64,000 nt of DNA from assembly GCF_003116095.1 (NCBI RefSeq), contig NZ_LGRA01000021.1:1-64000 (forward strand), written 5' to 3'. Below are positions 39,732 to 51,870 of the stretch, in pieces (position 1 is the first letter of the stretch; every line of letters begins with the position of its first letter). Position numbers and translations under genes: made by a program. The notes under the pieces are model-generated. The model worked only from the letters and a program-made list of their open reading frames with translations, was not told the DNA's origin and searched no databases. The DNA is from Azospirillum sp. TSO35-2. GTDB taxonomy: Bacteria; Pseudomonadota; Alphaproteobacteria; Azospirillales; Azospirillaceae.

Positions 39732-41261
39732 ATGAAGCCCGACCCGCGCCGTTTCGCCGCACTCTCCACCGCCCTCCTGCTGCTGCCAATTCTGGCGGGC
39801 TGCCAGACCGCGGTCCCCGCCTCGCCGTCGCGGCCGGCGCCGGCGGTCGCTCCCGGTACGACGGCGCCCTTCCGTTTCGGCGAGCTGGCGATCGGCTCGA
39901 TGCGACGTGGGATGCAGATCGGCCGCTATGTCTGGGGCCTGGACTGCGCCCCGCCCTACGACGACGTCTATTGGACCAGCGGCGTCAACATGCGGCGCGG
40001 CGCCACCTTCGACGAACGCTTCGGCGAGACGATGACCGCCGCCGGTTTCGACGTGGTCGGCCGGCTGGGCGGACCCGACAGCCCCGACGGCAACCGCAGC
40101 CGGGCGCGCTTCACCGTGCAGGGCGACCTGACCGACGTGCGGCTGGAGCTGTGCCACCGCAGCCACTGGCTGACCGGCGCCGACAAGGGCACGTCGGGCA
40201 GCGGCAGCGTCAAGGTCGATTGGACCGTCTACGACGCGCGCAGCGGCCAGCTGGTCCACCGCCTCGCCACCACCGGCACCGCCACGCACGACAATGGCGT
40301 CCCCCAGGGCGACACGCTGCTGATCGAGGAGGCCTTCGCCGGCGCGGTCGAGGCGTTGGCCGGCGACGGCGGCTTCCGCACTCTGCTGTCGGGTGGCGGC
40401 GTGCCAGCCGCCTCCGCAACTCCGGGAATGGCACCGCGTCCCGTGGCGGCCGCAGCCGGATCCGCAGCCGGATCCGGCCCGCTTCCGCTGACGCCGGCCG
40501 CGCCATCGATGGCTTTCCCGCCCGCTGCGGCAAGCCGTCTGCTGCTACGAACCAGCGCCGGATCCGGCCGGACCGCCGTGGCCCGGGTGCCGGTCGCCGG
40601 GGTCCATGGTCTGGTGATCGGCGAGACGGAGGTCGGGGGCGAGGCGCAGGCGGTGCTGCTGGCGCCGGTCCCCGGATCCGACCCCACCGTCACCGTGCGT
40701 CCGGCGCGCGGGGTGGAATTGACCGGCTGGGTGGTCGGGCGCGACACCGCCAGCGGCTTCGCCCTGTTGCGGGTGCCGGCACGGCTGGCCGCCCTGCCCC
40801 TGCGCACCGTCGCCCTGCGGATCAGCGAACCGGTGCGGGCGGTTCCGGACGGAGGGGGGCGGGAGATCGCCGGGATCGTCGGCGGGCTGCTGTCCGATGA
40901 CGGCGCCAAGGGCTCGCTGATCCAGGCGGATCTGGGCTCCGCCGCGCTGTTCGGTGGGGTGACCGAGGCCGGCGACCCGCTGCTGGACGGCAACGGCGCG
41001 CTGGTCGGGGTGGCGGTGGCGTCCGGTCGTTCGGTGGTGACACCGGCCGGGCTGGTCGAGTTCCTGGCGCTCGGTCCCCTGCTGAACCGGCTGGGGGCGG
41101 ATCCGGTGGGCGGGGCATCGTCGGACCCTGCGCTGTCCGGGTCGTCGCCCGACCGTGGTGGACCGCGCGCGACGGATCGCGGTGGCCGGCGCCGCGACGC
41201 CAAGGCTCCACCGGCGTGGCAGGAGGACGCGCTTGACGGGGACGGCGACCCTCCCACATAG
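39732..41261 (+). CDS. Lipoprotein of unknown function with a degenerate trypsin-like C-terminal half
   Basis: A 509-residue protein with a clear lipoprotein signal peptide (lipobox LAGC, cysteine at 23). Residues 45-220 form a domain I do not recognise ([18 protein letters not shown], a TPR-less alpha/beta pattern). After a Pro/Ala-rich linker, residues 270-440 follow the strand pattern of HtrA-like proteases: [11 protein letters not shown] in the place of the catalytic-Asp segment, and [20 protein letters not shown] at the end. The serine GNSGGP motif is absent, so it is unlikely to be catalytic. A basic, disordered tail ends it. Next to hslV, same direction, 77 bases apart. Confidence 0.6.
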   Translation: MKPDPRRFAALSTALLLLPILAGCQTAVPASPSRPAPAVAPGTTAPFRFGELAIGSMRRGMQIGRYVWGLDCAPPYDDVYWTSGVNMRRGATFDERFGETMTAAGFDVVGRLGGPDSPDGNRSRARFTVQGDLTDVRLELCHRSHWLTGADKGTSGSGSVKVDWTVYDARSGQLVHRLATTGTATHDNGVPQGDTLLIEEAFAGAVEALAGDGGFRTLLSGGGVPAASATPGMAPRPVAAAAGSAAGSGPLPLTPAAPSMAFPPAAASRLLLRTSAGSGRTAVARVPVAGVHGLVIGETEVGGEAQAVLLAPVPGSDPTVTVRPARGVELTGWVVGRDTASGFALLRVPARLAALPLRTVALRISEPVRAVPDGGGREIAGIVGGLLSDDGAKGSLIQADLGSAALFGGVTEAGDPLLDGNGALVGVAVASGRSVVTPAGLVEFLALGPLLNRLGADPVGGASSDPALSGSSPDRGGPRATDRGGRRRDAKAPPAWQEDALDGDGDPPT

Positions 41262-41338
41262 ACCGGATGCCCGAACGAACGCCGTCGAGATTGATCGCGA
41301 CGGTGGGCGGTATCCCCTTTTCCCAACGTGGTTCCCGC

Positions 41339-41902
41339 ATGACCTACCCAGCGTCCAACCCCCACGATCCCATTCAGTGGCACGGAACCACCATCCTGTC
41401 GGTGCGCAAGAACGGTCAGGTGGTGATCGCCGGCGACGGGCAGGTCTCGGTCGGTCCGACGGTGATGAAGGCGAACGCGCGCAAGGTGCGCTGGTTGGCC
41501 GGCGGCGCGGTGATGGCCGGTTTCGCCGGCGCCACCGCCGACGCGATGACCCTGTTCGAGCGGCTGGAAGCCAAGCTGGAGCAGTATCCCGGCCAGCTGA
41601 CCCGCGCCTGCGTCGAGATGGCGAAAGACTGGCGGACCGACCGCTACCTGCGCCGGCTGGAAGCGATGATGGCGGTGGCCGACAAGACCGTCAGCCTGGT
41701 GCTGACCGGCAACGGCGACGTGCTGGAGCCGGAGGATGGGCTGATCGGCATCGGCTCCGGCGGGTCCTACGCCCTGTCGGCGGCACGCGCGCTGATCGAC
41801 ATCGACGGCATGGACGCGGAGGCGGTGGCGCGCAAGGCGATGAAAATCGCCGCCGGCATCTGCGTCTACACCAACGAAAACGTCACCCTGGAAAAGCTGT
41901 GA
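41339..41902 (+). CDS. hslV: ATP-dependent protease subunit HslV
   Basis: The proteasome-like peptidase of HslVU (187 residues). The nucleophile threonine of the mature enzyme is T17 in [16 protein letters not shown], so the first 16 residues are a propeptide, which is longer than in E. coli but usual in alphaproteobacteria. Further motifs are [20 protein letters not shown] and [17 protein letters not shown]. The ATG at 41339 is preferred over an in-frame ATG at 41267. Confidence 0.96.
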   Translation: MTYPASNPHDPIQWHGTTILSVRKNGQVVIAGDGQVSVGPTVMKANARKVRWLAGGAVMAGFAGATADAMTLFERLEAKLEQYPGQLTRACVEMAKDWRTDRYLRRLEAMMAVADKTVSLVLTGNGDVLEPEDGLIGIGSGGSYALSAARALIDIDGMDAEAVARKAMKIAAGICVYTNENVTLEKL

Positions 41903-41907
41903 CCGCC

Positions 41908-43245
41908 ATGACGACCCCGACTGTCTCCCCCGACACCGCCGCCTTCAGCCCGCGCGAGATCGTCTCCGAACTGGACCGCTACATCGTCGGCCAGAACGAG
42001 GCCAAGCGCGCGGTCGCCATCGCCCTGCGCAACCGCTGGCGCCGGCAGCAGCTGCCCGAGGGCCTGCGGGAAGAGGTCCTGCCCAAGAACATCCTGATGA
42101 TCGGCCCGACCGGCGTCGGCAAGACCGAGATCGCCCGCCGCCTCGCCAAGCTGGCCCAGGCGCCCTTCCTGAAGGTGGAGGCGACCAAGTTCACCGAGGT
42201 TGGCTATGTCGGCCGCGACGTCGAGCAGATCGTCCGCGATCTGGTGGAGGCCGCCATCGGCCTGACCCGCGAGCGGCTGCGCAAGGAGGTCGCCGCCAAG
42301 GCGGAGCTGCGGGCGGAGGAACGCGTGCTCGACGCGCTGTGCGGCGACAGCGCCAGCCCCGACACCCGCGCCAAGTTCCGCAAGATGCTGCGCGAGGGCA
42401 CGCTGAACGACAAGGAGATCGAACTCCAGGTCGCCGACAGCGGCGCCGGCGCCATGCCGACCTTCGACATCCCCGGCATGCCGGGCGCCCAGATGGGCAT
42501 GCTGAACCTGAACGACATGTTCGGCAAGATGATGGGCGGCCGGACCAAGACCCGCCGCATGACAGTCGCCGAAAGCCACGGCGTGCTGCTGGCCGAGGAA
42601 TCGGACAAGCTGCTGGACCAGGAAAAGGTGGTGGCGGAGGCGATCCGCGCCGTCGAGCAGAACGGCATCGTCTTCCTGGACGAGATCGACAAGATCTCCG
42701 CCCGTTCCGACGCGCGCGGCGCCGACGTCAGCCGCGAGGGCGTGCAGCGCGACCTGCTGCCGCTGATCGAGGGCACCACGGTGTCGACCAAGCACGGCCC
42801 GGTGAAGACCGACCACATCCTGTTCATCGCGTCGGGCGCCTTCCACATCGCCAAGCCGTCCGACCTGCTGCCGGAGCTGCAGGGCCGCCTGCCGATCCGG
42901 GTCGAGCTGAAGGCGCTGAGCCAGGACGATTTCAAGCGCATCCTGACCGAGCCGGAAGCCAGCCTGATCCGCCAGTACAAGGCGCTGATGCAGACGGAGG
43001 AGGTCGATCTGGTCTTCACCGACGACAGCATCGCCGAGTTGGCCCGGCTCGCCGCCGAGATCAACAGCTCGGTCGAGAACATCGGCGCGCGGCGCCTGCA
43101 CACCGTGCTGGAGCGCCTGTTGGAAGAGATCAGCTTCGCCGCCAGCGACCGCGCCGGCGAAACCATCACCATCGACGCCGCCCTGGTCCGCGAGCGGGTC
43201 GGCGATCTGGCGAAGAACGCCGATCTGTCGAAGTTCATCTTGTAA
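41908..43245 (+). CDS. hslU: ATP-dependent protease ATPase subunit HslU
   Basis: A 445-residue AAA+ unfoldase partner of HslV. Walker A is GPTGVGKT (66-73), the pore-loop motif is GYVGRDVE, an I-domain insert rich in Met and Gly occupies about 150-215, Walker B is [10 protein letters not shown], and the sensor/arginine region is [20 protein letters not shown]. It ends in KFIL, the C-terminus that activates HslV. The ATG lies five bases after the hslV stop. Confidence 0.97.
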   Translation: MTTPTVSPDTAAFSPREIVSELDRYIVGQNEAKRAVAIALRNRWRRQQLPEGLREEVLPKNILMIGPTGVGKTEIARRLAKLAQAPFLKVEATKFTEVGYVGRDVEQIVRDLVEAAIGLTRERLRKEVAAKAELRAEERVLDALCGDSASPDTRAKFRKMLREGTLNDKEIELQVADSGAGAMPTFDIPGMPGAQMGMLNLNDMFGKMMGGRTKTRRMTVAESHGVLLAEESDKLLDQEKVVAEAIRAVEQNGIVFLDEIDKISARSDARGADVSREGVQRDLLPLIEGTTVSTKHGPVKTDHILFIASGAFHIAKPSDLLPELQGRLPIRVELKALSQDDFKRILTEPEASLIRQYKALMQTEEVDLVFTDDSIAELARLAAEINSSVENIGARRLHTVLERLLEEISFAASDRAGETITIDAALVRERVGDLAKNADLSKFIL

Positions 43246-43272
43246 TGGGGTGTGGGGGTGCTTGCTTCGGGT

Positions 43273-43391
43273 GCCCCCTCCCCATCCCTCCCCCGCTTCG
43301 CGGGAGAGGGGGCAGGATACTTGCCAGGAGCTTTGACACGCAGCGGCGGAGTTCCCTCTCCCGCGAAGCGGGGGAGGGTTAGGGAGGGGGC
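43273..43391. repeat. GC-rich palindromic intergenic repeat, copy 4 (composite)
   Basis: A 119-base structure made of two inverted modules. CCCCCTCCCCATCCCTCCCCC with core CGCTTCGCG at the left is mirrored by CTCTCCCGCGAAGCGGGGGAG and GGGTTAGGGAGGGGGC at the right. It lies between converging hslU and mltA. Confidence 0.85.
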
Positions 43392-43415
43392 AATCGACGC
43401 CAACACCCTCCACCC

Positions 43416-43431
43416 TGCTTCACGTGAAACA
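43416..43431. other. parS-like site 2 (one mismatch), intergenic
   Basis: TGCTTCACGTGAAACA matches the parS consensus at 15 of 16 positions. It lies between repeat copy 4 and the mltA stop codon, about 8 kb left of the proposed origin. Confidence 0.7.
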
Positions 43432-43448
43432 TTCCCCGCCCGGGCGCC

Positions 43449-44692
<1,244 letters not shown>

Positions 44693-44696
<4 letters not shown>

Positions 44697-45391
44697 TGAA
44701 CCGGGCGAACCTCGACCAGCGACCAGTTCGGGTCGCGCGAGCGGGTGTTGCGGGCGAAGGTCCAGACGTCGACATTCTCGACCAACGCCTTGGGATCGCC
44801 GTCGATCACCGCGCCGTTGCGGTCGCGCACGACGTTGATCTGGTCGGTGACCAGACGGACCGTCACCCGGGCGGTGCGCGCGGCGTCGAGCCTGGCCTCC
44901 ACCACCTCGGCCTCGCGGACATACTCGATGCGGGCCTCGTGCTGCTCGCCGGCGGCTTCGCGGTCTCGGATGACGCGGTCAAAGCTGGCGTAGACATCGT
45001 CGGCCAGCAGCGGGCGCAGCGTGGCGGTGTCGCCCCGGGCAAAGGCGTCGACGATCATGCCGAAGGCCGCCTTGGCACCTTCCAGGAAATGCTTTTCATC
45101 GAAGGTCGGGTCGGCGGCCCGGATCTGGTCGATGGAGGCGGCCAGCGACAGCGGCTCGTCCGACACCGGCGCGTCCGACAGGGGTGCGGCATCAGGTCGC
45201 GGCCGGTTGCGCTCCGGCAGGGTGACGACGTTGTCGGGCTTGGTCGGGGCGGGGGACGCGGTGAAGGGATTGGGACGCTCGCGCTCCTCCCCCGTCCGGC
45301 GGCCCAGGACGCTGCGCAGCCGGTAGACGAGGAACGCCGCGATCATCGCGAAAATGATGATCTCGATGAACACGAACCCGTCTCCCATCAT
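44693..45391 (-). CDS. Tim44/TimA domain protein
   Basis: A 232-residue protein. An N-terminal membrane helix (FVFIEIIIFAMIAAFLVYRL) and a Pro-rich linker lead to a Tim44-like domain (about residues 90-230) with KHFLEGAKAAFGMIVDAFAR and YASFDRVIRDREAAG, ending VDVWTFARNTRSRDPNWSLV. Related to mitochondrial Tim44; alphaproteobacterial members are membrane-associated, with an unclear role in protein handling. Co-located with mltA, fxsA and secB, an arrangement I remember as common in this class. Confidence 0.92.
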
Positions 45392-45613
45392 CTGTTCCTT
45401 CCCGAGCGCCCCTGGCGCGTTCGGCCTGGGGCTGCCTGATTGTGTGAGGCCGGCGCATCTGGCGACGCCACCCCTGGACCTTGCGGCCGGGCGGCATTAC
45501 GTGTTGCGAGGCCCGGCAAACGAAACCGCCGAATGGATGGGCCCAACCGGCTTTCGACCGGACGACCTATCCAAACCTAGATAGGGGCAGAGAGCCCGAA
45601 GAGCAAGGACACC

Positions 45614-46225
45614 ATGAATCCCCTGCTGTTGATCCTTCTTCTGCCGATCCTGGAGATCGTCGGATTCATCCAGGTCGGCGACTGGATCGGCGCCGGGCCG
45701 ACGATCGGCCTGCTGGCCTTGTCGGCGCTGGTCGGGATGATCCTGGTCCGGCACCAGGGGCTGGGATCGCTGACCCGGGCGCAGGCCGCGGCCGCGCGTG
45801 GCGAGGCACCGATCGGCACCGTGCTGGACGGCTTCTGCGCGGTGTTCGCCGGCATCCTGCTGATCATCCCCGGCTTCCTGACCGACCTGCTGGGACTGGC
45901 GCTGCTGGTGCCGCCGTTGCGCCGCGGCCTGGGCCGCTGGCTGCTGGGCCGGATCGGCGGCGGGTTGCCGGTCTTCACCACGGGGCCGGGGGCTGGCTTT
46001 GGCCGGGGAACCGGAGCCGGGGGGTTCGAGGGCTTCGGCGAAACCGCCGGCGATCCGTTCCGGCCCGGCCAGGATCACGGCCGCGGCGCCAGCTCCGCCC
46101 CCGGGGTGATCGACGGCGATTACCGCGACGTCACGGCGGACGAGCACAGCCGCCGGACCGGCGCCGAGGCGCCCCGCCTGTCGGATTCACAATGGGGGAA
46201 GCACCGCCCGGATGAGCGGGGCTGA
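45614..46225 (+). CDS. fxsA: FxsA family membrane protein
   Basis: A 203-residue inner-membrane protein with helices at about residues 1-16, 26-46 and 70-95. Typical segments are PLLLILLLPILEIVGFIQVG, LVRHQGLGSLTRAQAAAARG and AGILLIIPGFLTDLLGLALL. The C-terminal third is Gly-rich and probably disordered. FxsA is named from phage F exclusion suppression; its normal role is unknown. Confidence 0.93.
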   Translation: MNPLLLILLLPILEIVGFIQVGDWIGAGPTIGLLALSALVGMILVRHQGLGSLTRAQAAAARGEAPIGTVLDGFCAVFAGILLIIPGFLTDLLGLALLVPPLRRGLGRWLLGRIGGGLPVFTTGPGAGFGRGTGAGGFEGFGETAGDPFRPGQDHGRGASSAPGVIDGDYRDVTADEHSRRTGAEAPRLSDSQWGKHRPDERG

Positions 46226-46426
46226 GGCGTCCGCCGCGTGGTGGTTTCCGTTGGCAGGACGGCCGATCCGTGATAGCCAGCCGTTGGGCGAAGGTACAAC
46301 CATCGCGAACCAAACCCTGTCACCCCACCATATCCGGGTCGGCCCGCCACCCTGCCCTGCCCCACGCCGACCTGACGGCGATCCGGGGCAACCGGGACGG
46401 CCGGGCCGGCGATTCAGGAGTCCGTT

Positions 46427-46924
46427 ATGTCCGATCAGATGAGCAACGGTGCCGAGCAGCAGCAGGCGTCCTCGCTGCCGATGCATATCCTCGCGCAGTA
46501 TGTGAAGGACTTCTCGTTCGAGAACCCCAACGCTCCGCAGAGCCTGCTGCCGAACCAGCCGCAGCCGCAGGTCAACATCGGCGTCGACGTCCAGGGCCAG
46601 AAGGTCGGCGAGGACATCTATGAACTGACCCTCCAGCTGCGCTGCGAAGCCCGCCAGGAAGAGACCGTCGCCTTCATCGTCGAGCTGTCCTACGGCGCGC
46701 TGTTCCAGTTCCCCGGCCTGCCGGAAGAGCATCACCGCCCGGTGCTGATGATCGAAGGCGCGCGGATGATCTTCCCGTTCGCCCGCGCCATCATCTCCAG
46801 CGCGACCCGCGAAGGCGGCTACCCGCCGCTGATGATCAACCCGATCGACTTCGCCGAGCTGTACCACCGCCAGAGCGGCCAGCAGGCCCAGGGCGGCGCG
46901 CAGCCCCAGCAGCCGCCGTTCTGA
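46427..46924 (+). CDS. secB: Protein-export chaperone SecB
   Basis: A 165-residue tetrameric chaperone that delivers preproteins to SecA. Family motifs are LAQYVKDFSFENPNAPQSL, YELTLQLRCEARQEETVAFI and ARAIISSATREGGYPPLMIN, followed by FAELYHRQ. The Gln/Pro-rich tail is normal. Ends before a bidirectional terminator shared with rho. Confidence 0.97.
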   Translation: MSDQMSNGAEQQQASSLPMHILAQYVKDFSFENPNAPQSLLPNQPQPQVNIGVDVQGQKVGEDIYELTLQLRCEARQEETVAFIVELSYGALFQFPGLPEEHHRPVLMIEGARMIFPFARAIISSATREGGYPPLMINPIDFAELYHRQSGQQAQGGAQPQQPPF

Positions 46925-46962
46925 TCCGGGACGGTTCGCTGCCGGGCTGAAAAGCCGGCATG

Positions 46963-47000
46963 AAAAAGGGCGGGTGGCCGACAGGCCCCCGCCCTTTTTT
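46963..47000. terminator. Bidirectional intrinsic terminator between secB and rho
   Basis: GGGCGGG-T-GGCC-GACA-GGCC-CCCGCCC, flanked by AAAAA on the left and TTTTTT on the right, so it can stop both converging transcripts. Confidence 0.92.
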
Positions 47001-47077
47001 CTGTCCGGTTCCCGGCAAGACCGTCCCGGATCCACGGCGGAACCGCCGCGGATCCGGAGGGTGCCGGGTGGATCCGG

Positions 47078-48334
<1,257 letters not shown>

Positions 48335-48693
48335 GGGAATGCCTGTGAAATCATCATGCGGGGAGTGACCTGGGGAAGTGCCTGATATCCCGGCCGCATC
48401 CGGTGGGGCGGCGAAGGCCGCGATGCGGTCGCGTCGGTCGGGCGGCGAGTGGCGCCTGGACAGCCGGGCGATGAGCGTCCGGAAGGTGGACGCACGGAAC
48501 CGGGTTGCCAGCCACCAGGCCCGGCTCAAGAACGGAGCGTCGGATCGGCAGATGTGGGCGTGGGAGGCCACGGAGCGAAAAACCCCGTGGTCCTCACATG
48601 GTTATCGGATCGGCACGCGCAAGTCAAACGAAAGCGAAACCCGCAAAGGTCGTGAAACCCGCTTTTTCCGGTGCTTGGAAGGTTGCCGGACGC
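48335..48693. other. hemJ-rho spacer, likely rho leader
   Basis: 359 bases between hemJ and rho (both minus strand). The minus-strand promoter at 48599-48627 would give rho a leader of about 260 bases, in keeping with Rho autoregulation by leader termination in other bacteria. No other element is recognised. Confidence 0.5.
48599..48627 (-). promoter_or_regulatory. Candidate promoter of rho
   Basis: On the minus strand, TTGACT (48627-48622), a 17-bp spacer and TAACCA (48604-48599). The -35 box is good and the -10 weak. Confidence 0.4.
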
Positions 48694-49122
48694 TCAGAAC
48701 GGCTTCACGATCACGAAGATGACGATGCCGATCATCAGCAGCGTCGGCACCTCGTTGGCGATGCGGTAGAAACGCTGCGGCCGGGTGTTGCGGTCCTGGG
48801 CGAAGTCGCGCTGCCAGCGGCCCATCATGATGTGGCTGACGGTCAGCAGCAGCACGAACAGCAGCTTGGCGTGCAGCCAGCCCTGCTTCATCCATTCCGG
48901 CGTCAGCACGATCATGGTGATGCCGAACACGTAGGACGCCGTCATCGCCGGGTCCATGATGGCGCGCAGCAGGCGGCGTTCCATCACTTTGAAGGTCTCC
49001 GACGCCTCGGATCCGGCCGCCACCTGGCAATGGTAGACGAACAGCCGCGGCAGGTAGAGCAGCCCCGCCATCCAGGCGATGATGCTGATGACGTGCAGCG
49101 CCTTGATCCATTCGTACAGCAC
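48694..49122 (-). CDS. hemJ: Protoporphyrinogen IX oxidase HemJ
   Basis: A 142-residue membrane protein with four helices. It begins LYEWIKALHVISIIAWMAGL with the conserved heme-binding histidine, then YLPRLFVYHCQ and AKLLFVLLLTVSHIMMGRW. Oxidises protoporphyrinogen IX to protoporphyrin IX, directly before ferrochelatase (hemH), its upstream neighbour. The GTG at 49122 has AAGGGAA at good distance. Confidence 0.93.
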   Translation of the reverse strand: MLYEWIKALHVISIIAWMAGLLYLPRLFVYHCQVAAGSEASETFKVMERRLLRAIMDPAMTASYVFGITMIVLTPEWMKQGWLHAKLLFVLLLTVSHIMMGRWQRDFAQDRNTRPQRFYRIANEVPTLLMIGIVIFVIVKPF

Positions 49123-49150
49123 CGGGCGTGTTCCCTTCGGTCGTTTCGGT

Positions 49151-50257
49151 TCAGCGCCGCGCCTGCGGACAGCCGGAGAAGTTGGCCGGGCAGATCCGGT
49201 CGCCGTTCTGGGCGCAGATCGGCGCCTTGTTCGCGACGGTTTGCCGCACCAGCCGGGCCAGCCCGTCGATGAAGCCGGGATGCACCCCCACCGTCGGCAC
49301 CCGGGTGAAGTGCGGCACCCCGGCCTCCTTGGCCAGGTGGCGGTATTCGATCTCGATCTCGACCAGCGTTTCGGAATGCTCCGACACGAAGGCCATCGGC
49401 ACCACCAGGATCGGCACGCCGTCCTGCCCGGCCCGGCGGATCTCGGCGTCGGTGCTGGGGCCGATCCACTCCATCGGGCCGACGCGGCTCTGGTAGCAGC
49501 TGACCCAGTCGAGCTGGTCGACGCCCAGCGCCGCGGCGATCGACTCCGCGGTGCGCTCGCACTGCCACTGATAGGGGTCGCCGGCGGCCACCACCTTCTT
49601 GGGCAGCCCATGGGCGGAGAACAGGACGCGCGGCGTGCCATGGGCCTTGGCCGCCTCGTACAGCGGGCGGATCTGATCCGCCGCCGCGTCGATGAAGCCG
49701 GGCTGGGTCGGGTAGCAGCACAAGAGCCGGGTCGGCGCGGCCAGCCCGACGGTCTGCGCCGCCTCGTCCCACGCCTTGGCGCTGGACGCCGTCGTGGTGG
49801 TCGAGAATTGCGGGTAAAGCGGCAGCAGCACGACCAGATCCGGGTCGTAGGCCTTCACCTGCGCCGCCGTCTCGGCGCTCATCGGGTGCCAGTAGCGCAT
49901 GGCGATGAACACCCGCGCCTCGGCCCCGCCGCCAGCCGGATCCGCCTCCCGATCGGCCGCCAGCCGCGCCTCGAGCGCGGCCGCCTGGGCCTGGGTGTTC
50001 TCCAGCAGCGGCGACTTGCCGCCGATCTGGGCGTAGATCGCCGTCGCCGGCTTCGCCCGCCGACCCGAGATCAGGCTGGCGATCAGGAAGCGGAACGGGT
50101 TCGGCAGCCGGATGATGGCCGGGTCGGCGAACAGGTTGAACAGGAACGGCCGCACCGCCTCGGGGGCGTCGGGCCCGCCGAGGTTGAACAGGACGACGGC
50201 CACACGCCGCGGTTGACGGCCGGGGCCGGTGGAAGGCTGGGGAGGCTGCTGGCTCAT
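49151..50257 (-). CDS. hemH: Ferrochelatase HemH
   Basis: A 368-residue enzyme inserting iron into protoporphyrin IX. Conserved segments are VAVVLFNLGGPDAPEAVRPF, FSAHGLPKKVVAAGDPYQWQ (active-site histidine) and FVSEHSETLVEIEIEYRHLA (active-site glutamate). An extended Gln/Pro N-terminus precedes them. The C-terminal residues (ICPANFSGCPQARR) contain cysteines, but a full 2Fe-2S motif is not obvious. It lies between hemJ and hemE. Confidence 0.97.
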   Translation of the reverse strand: MSQQPPQPSTGPGRQPRRVAVVLFNLGGPDAPEAVRPFLFNLFADPAIIRLPNPFRFLIASLISGRRAKPATAIYAQIGGKSPLLENTQAQAAALEARLAADREADPAGGGAEARVFIAMRYWHPMSAETAAQVKAYDPDLVVLLPLYPQFSTTTTASSAKAWDEAAQTVGLAAPTRLLCCYPTQPGFIDAAADQIRPLYEAAKAHGTPRVLFSAHGLPKKVVAAGDPYQWQCERTAESIAAALGVDQLDWVSCYQSRVGPMEWIGPSTDAEIRRAGQDGVPILVVPMAFVSEHSETLVEIEIEYRHLAKEAGVPHFTRVPTVGVHPGFIDGLARLVRQTVANKAPICAQNGDRICPANFSGCPQARR

Positions 50258-50334
50258 GGTCCCGCTAAACTGGAGCGTCGCAGCAGCTCTGTCCAGCCCC
50301 CCGTCACCGCTTTTTCAGCCGCTTAGCCGCCCGG

Positions 50335-51405
50335 TCAGCCGCGGTTCGGCCACGCGCGCAGCAGACGCGCCAATTCGGCGACATGCTCCGGCGGCGTCGA
50401 CTGGATGACGCCATGGCCCAGGTTGAAGACGAAGGGCCGCGGCGTCAGCGCCTCCAGGATGTCCCAGGCCGCCTCCGCCATCGTCTTGCCGCCGACGGCC
50501 AGCATGATCGGGTCGAGGTTGCCCTGCACCGGAACGCGCGGCTGCAGCGTGCGGGAGGCCCAGACCGGCGACACCGTGGTGTCGAGCCCGACGGCATCGA
50601 CCCCGGTGTCGGCGACGTAATCCTCATAGGCGTGGCCGGCGCCGCGCGGGAAGCCGATGATCGGGGTGTCCGGGTGCTTCGCCTTCACCAGCGCGACGAT
50701 CCGCCGCGTCGGCTCGATCACCCAGCGGCGGAACTGGCCGACCGGCAGCACGCCGGCCCAGCTGTCGAACAGCTGCACCGTCTCCGCCCCCGCCTCGATC
50801 TGCCGGCAGAGATAGTCGGCGGTCACCTCGACGATCAGGTCGATCAGCTGGCCGAAGCCCACCGGGTCGCCGTAGGCCCAGCGCTTGACGTGCGCGTACT
50901 CCTTCGACCCCGCCCCTTCGACCATGTAGCAGGCGATGGTCCAGGGAGCCCCCGCAAAGCCGATCAGCGTCGTCTGCTCGGGAATGGCGGTGGAGAGCCG
51001 GCGCACCGTCTCGTAGACCGGCGCCAGCGTCTCGTGGAAGCGGTCGCGCGACAGCCGCTTCAGGTCCTCGACGTTACGGACCGGATCCAGCTTCGGCCCC
51101 TCCCCTTCGAGATAGGCCAGCGGCTGGCCCAGGGCGTGCGGCACCACCAGGATGTCGGAGAACAGAATCGCCGCGTCCATGCCGTAGCGGCGCAGCGGCT
51201 GCAAGGTCACCTCGACCGCGAAGTCGGGGTTGTAGCAGAGGTCGAGGAAGCTGCCCGCCTTCGCCCGCAGCTCCCGGTACTCCGGCAGGTAACGCCCGGC
51301 CTGCCGCATCAGCCAGAAGGGCGGACGGGCGTGCGCCTCCCCCGCCAGGGCGGCGAGCATCGGTTTGCGGGCGGGCTTCTGATCGGCAGGGTTGGAAGCG
51401 GACAA
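50335..51405 (-). CDS. hemE: Uroporphyrinogen decarboxylase HemE
   Basis: A 356-residue barrel enzyme forming coproporphyrinogen III. It has the signature RPPFWLMRQAGRYLPEYREL, FSDILVVPHALGQPL, GFAGAPWTIACYMVEG and NLGHGVIQSTPPEHV. It lies beside the replication origin, as in Caulobacter and several other alphaproteobacteria. Confidence 0.97.
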   Translation of the reverse strand: MSASNPADQKPARKPMLAALAGEAHARPPFWLMRQAGRYLPEYRELRAKAGSFLDLCYNPDFAVEVTLQPLRRYGMDAAILFSDILVVPHALGQPLAYLEGEGPKLDPVRNVEDLKRLSRDRFHETLAPVYETVRRLSTAIPEQTTLIGFAGAPWTIACYMVEGAGSKEYAHVKRWAYGDPVGFGQLIDLIVEVTADYLCRQIEAGAETVQLFDSWAGVLPVGQFRRWVIEPTRRIVALVKAKHPDTPIIGFPRGAGHAYEDYVADTGVDAVGLDTTVSPVWASRTLQPRVPVQGNLDPIMLAVGGKTMAEAAWDILEALTPRPFVFNLGHGVIQSTPPEHVAELARLLRAWPNRG

Positions 51406-51484
51406 GACGGTGCGTTCCCCTAGGGTCGGGTTTCGTGTCCCGGCGTTGGACAGCCGGATTCCGGGCAGGGTTCCGGGCAGGTTT

Positions 51485-51870
51485 TCGGAACCGGTTTATC
51501 CCCTCTTCTTCACTATATTCTTTAATGGGAGAAAGGAAGAGGAGGTAGTGGATGCCTGTGGATAACGGTGATCCCCGACCGCCGCGGATCTATCCACAGA
51601 TCCGGCCCGGCTTTGCTGCATGTGCGCGGATCTGTGGACGATTCGGAGCACTACCGTCGGAAACGGCGGAAATGCTATAGCTGGGCGAACGGGAGTCCCG
51701 TGGATAACAGCGCGGACGGGGGCGGATCTTCCCAGCTTCCGAACCGGTCGGCGAAGTTGTCCCGCAGAGGGCCGTACGGGGGAGGAGACATCCCCCATCT
51801 GGGATGGAACGGAGGCAGATCCGGTTGTCCACAGGACAGGCCGGAATTCTCCACAGCATGTTGGGGACGG
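51485..51870. other. Chromosomal replication origin (oriC), hemE-ppsR spacer
   Basis: An AT-rich patch (about 51485-51540, unusual here) is followed by DnaA-box-like 9-mers. These are a perfect TGTGGATAA at 51556-51564; single-mismatch sites at 51589-51597 (CTATCCACA), 51699-51707 (CGTGGATAA), 51825-51833 (TTGTCCACA) and 51847-51855 (TTCTCCACA); and a weaker site at 51633-51641. The box at 51589 sits within the inverted repeat GGATCT-ATCCAC-AGATCC. The hemE-origin-ppsR order is known from Caulobacter, and genes diverge from this point. The left limit is approximate. Confidence 0.8.

Noticed and set aside
41155-41907. Upstream extension of the hslU frame across hslV
   Set aside because: It is the shadow frame of hslV; HslU homology starts at the ATG at 41908.
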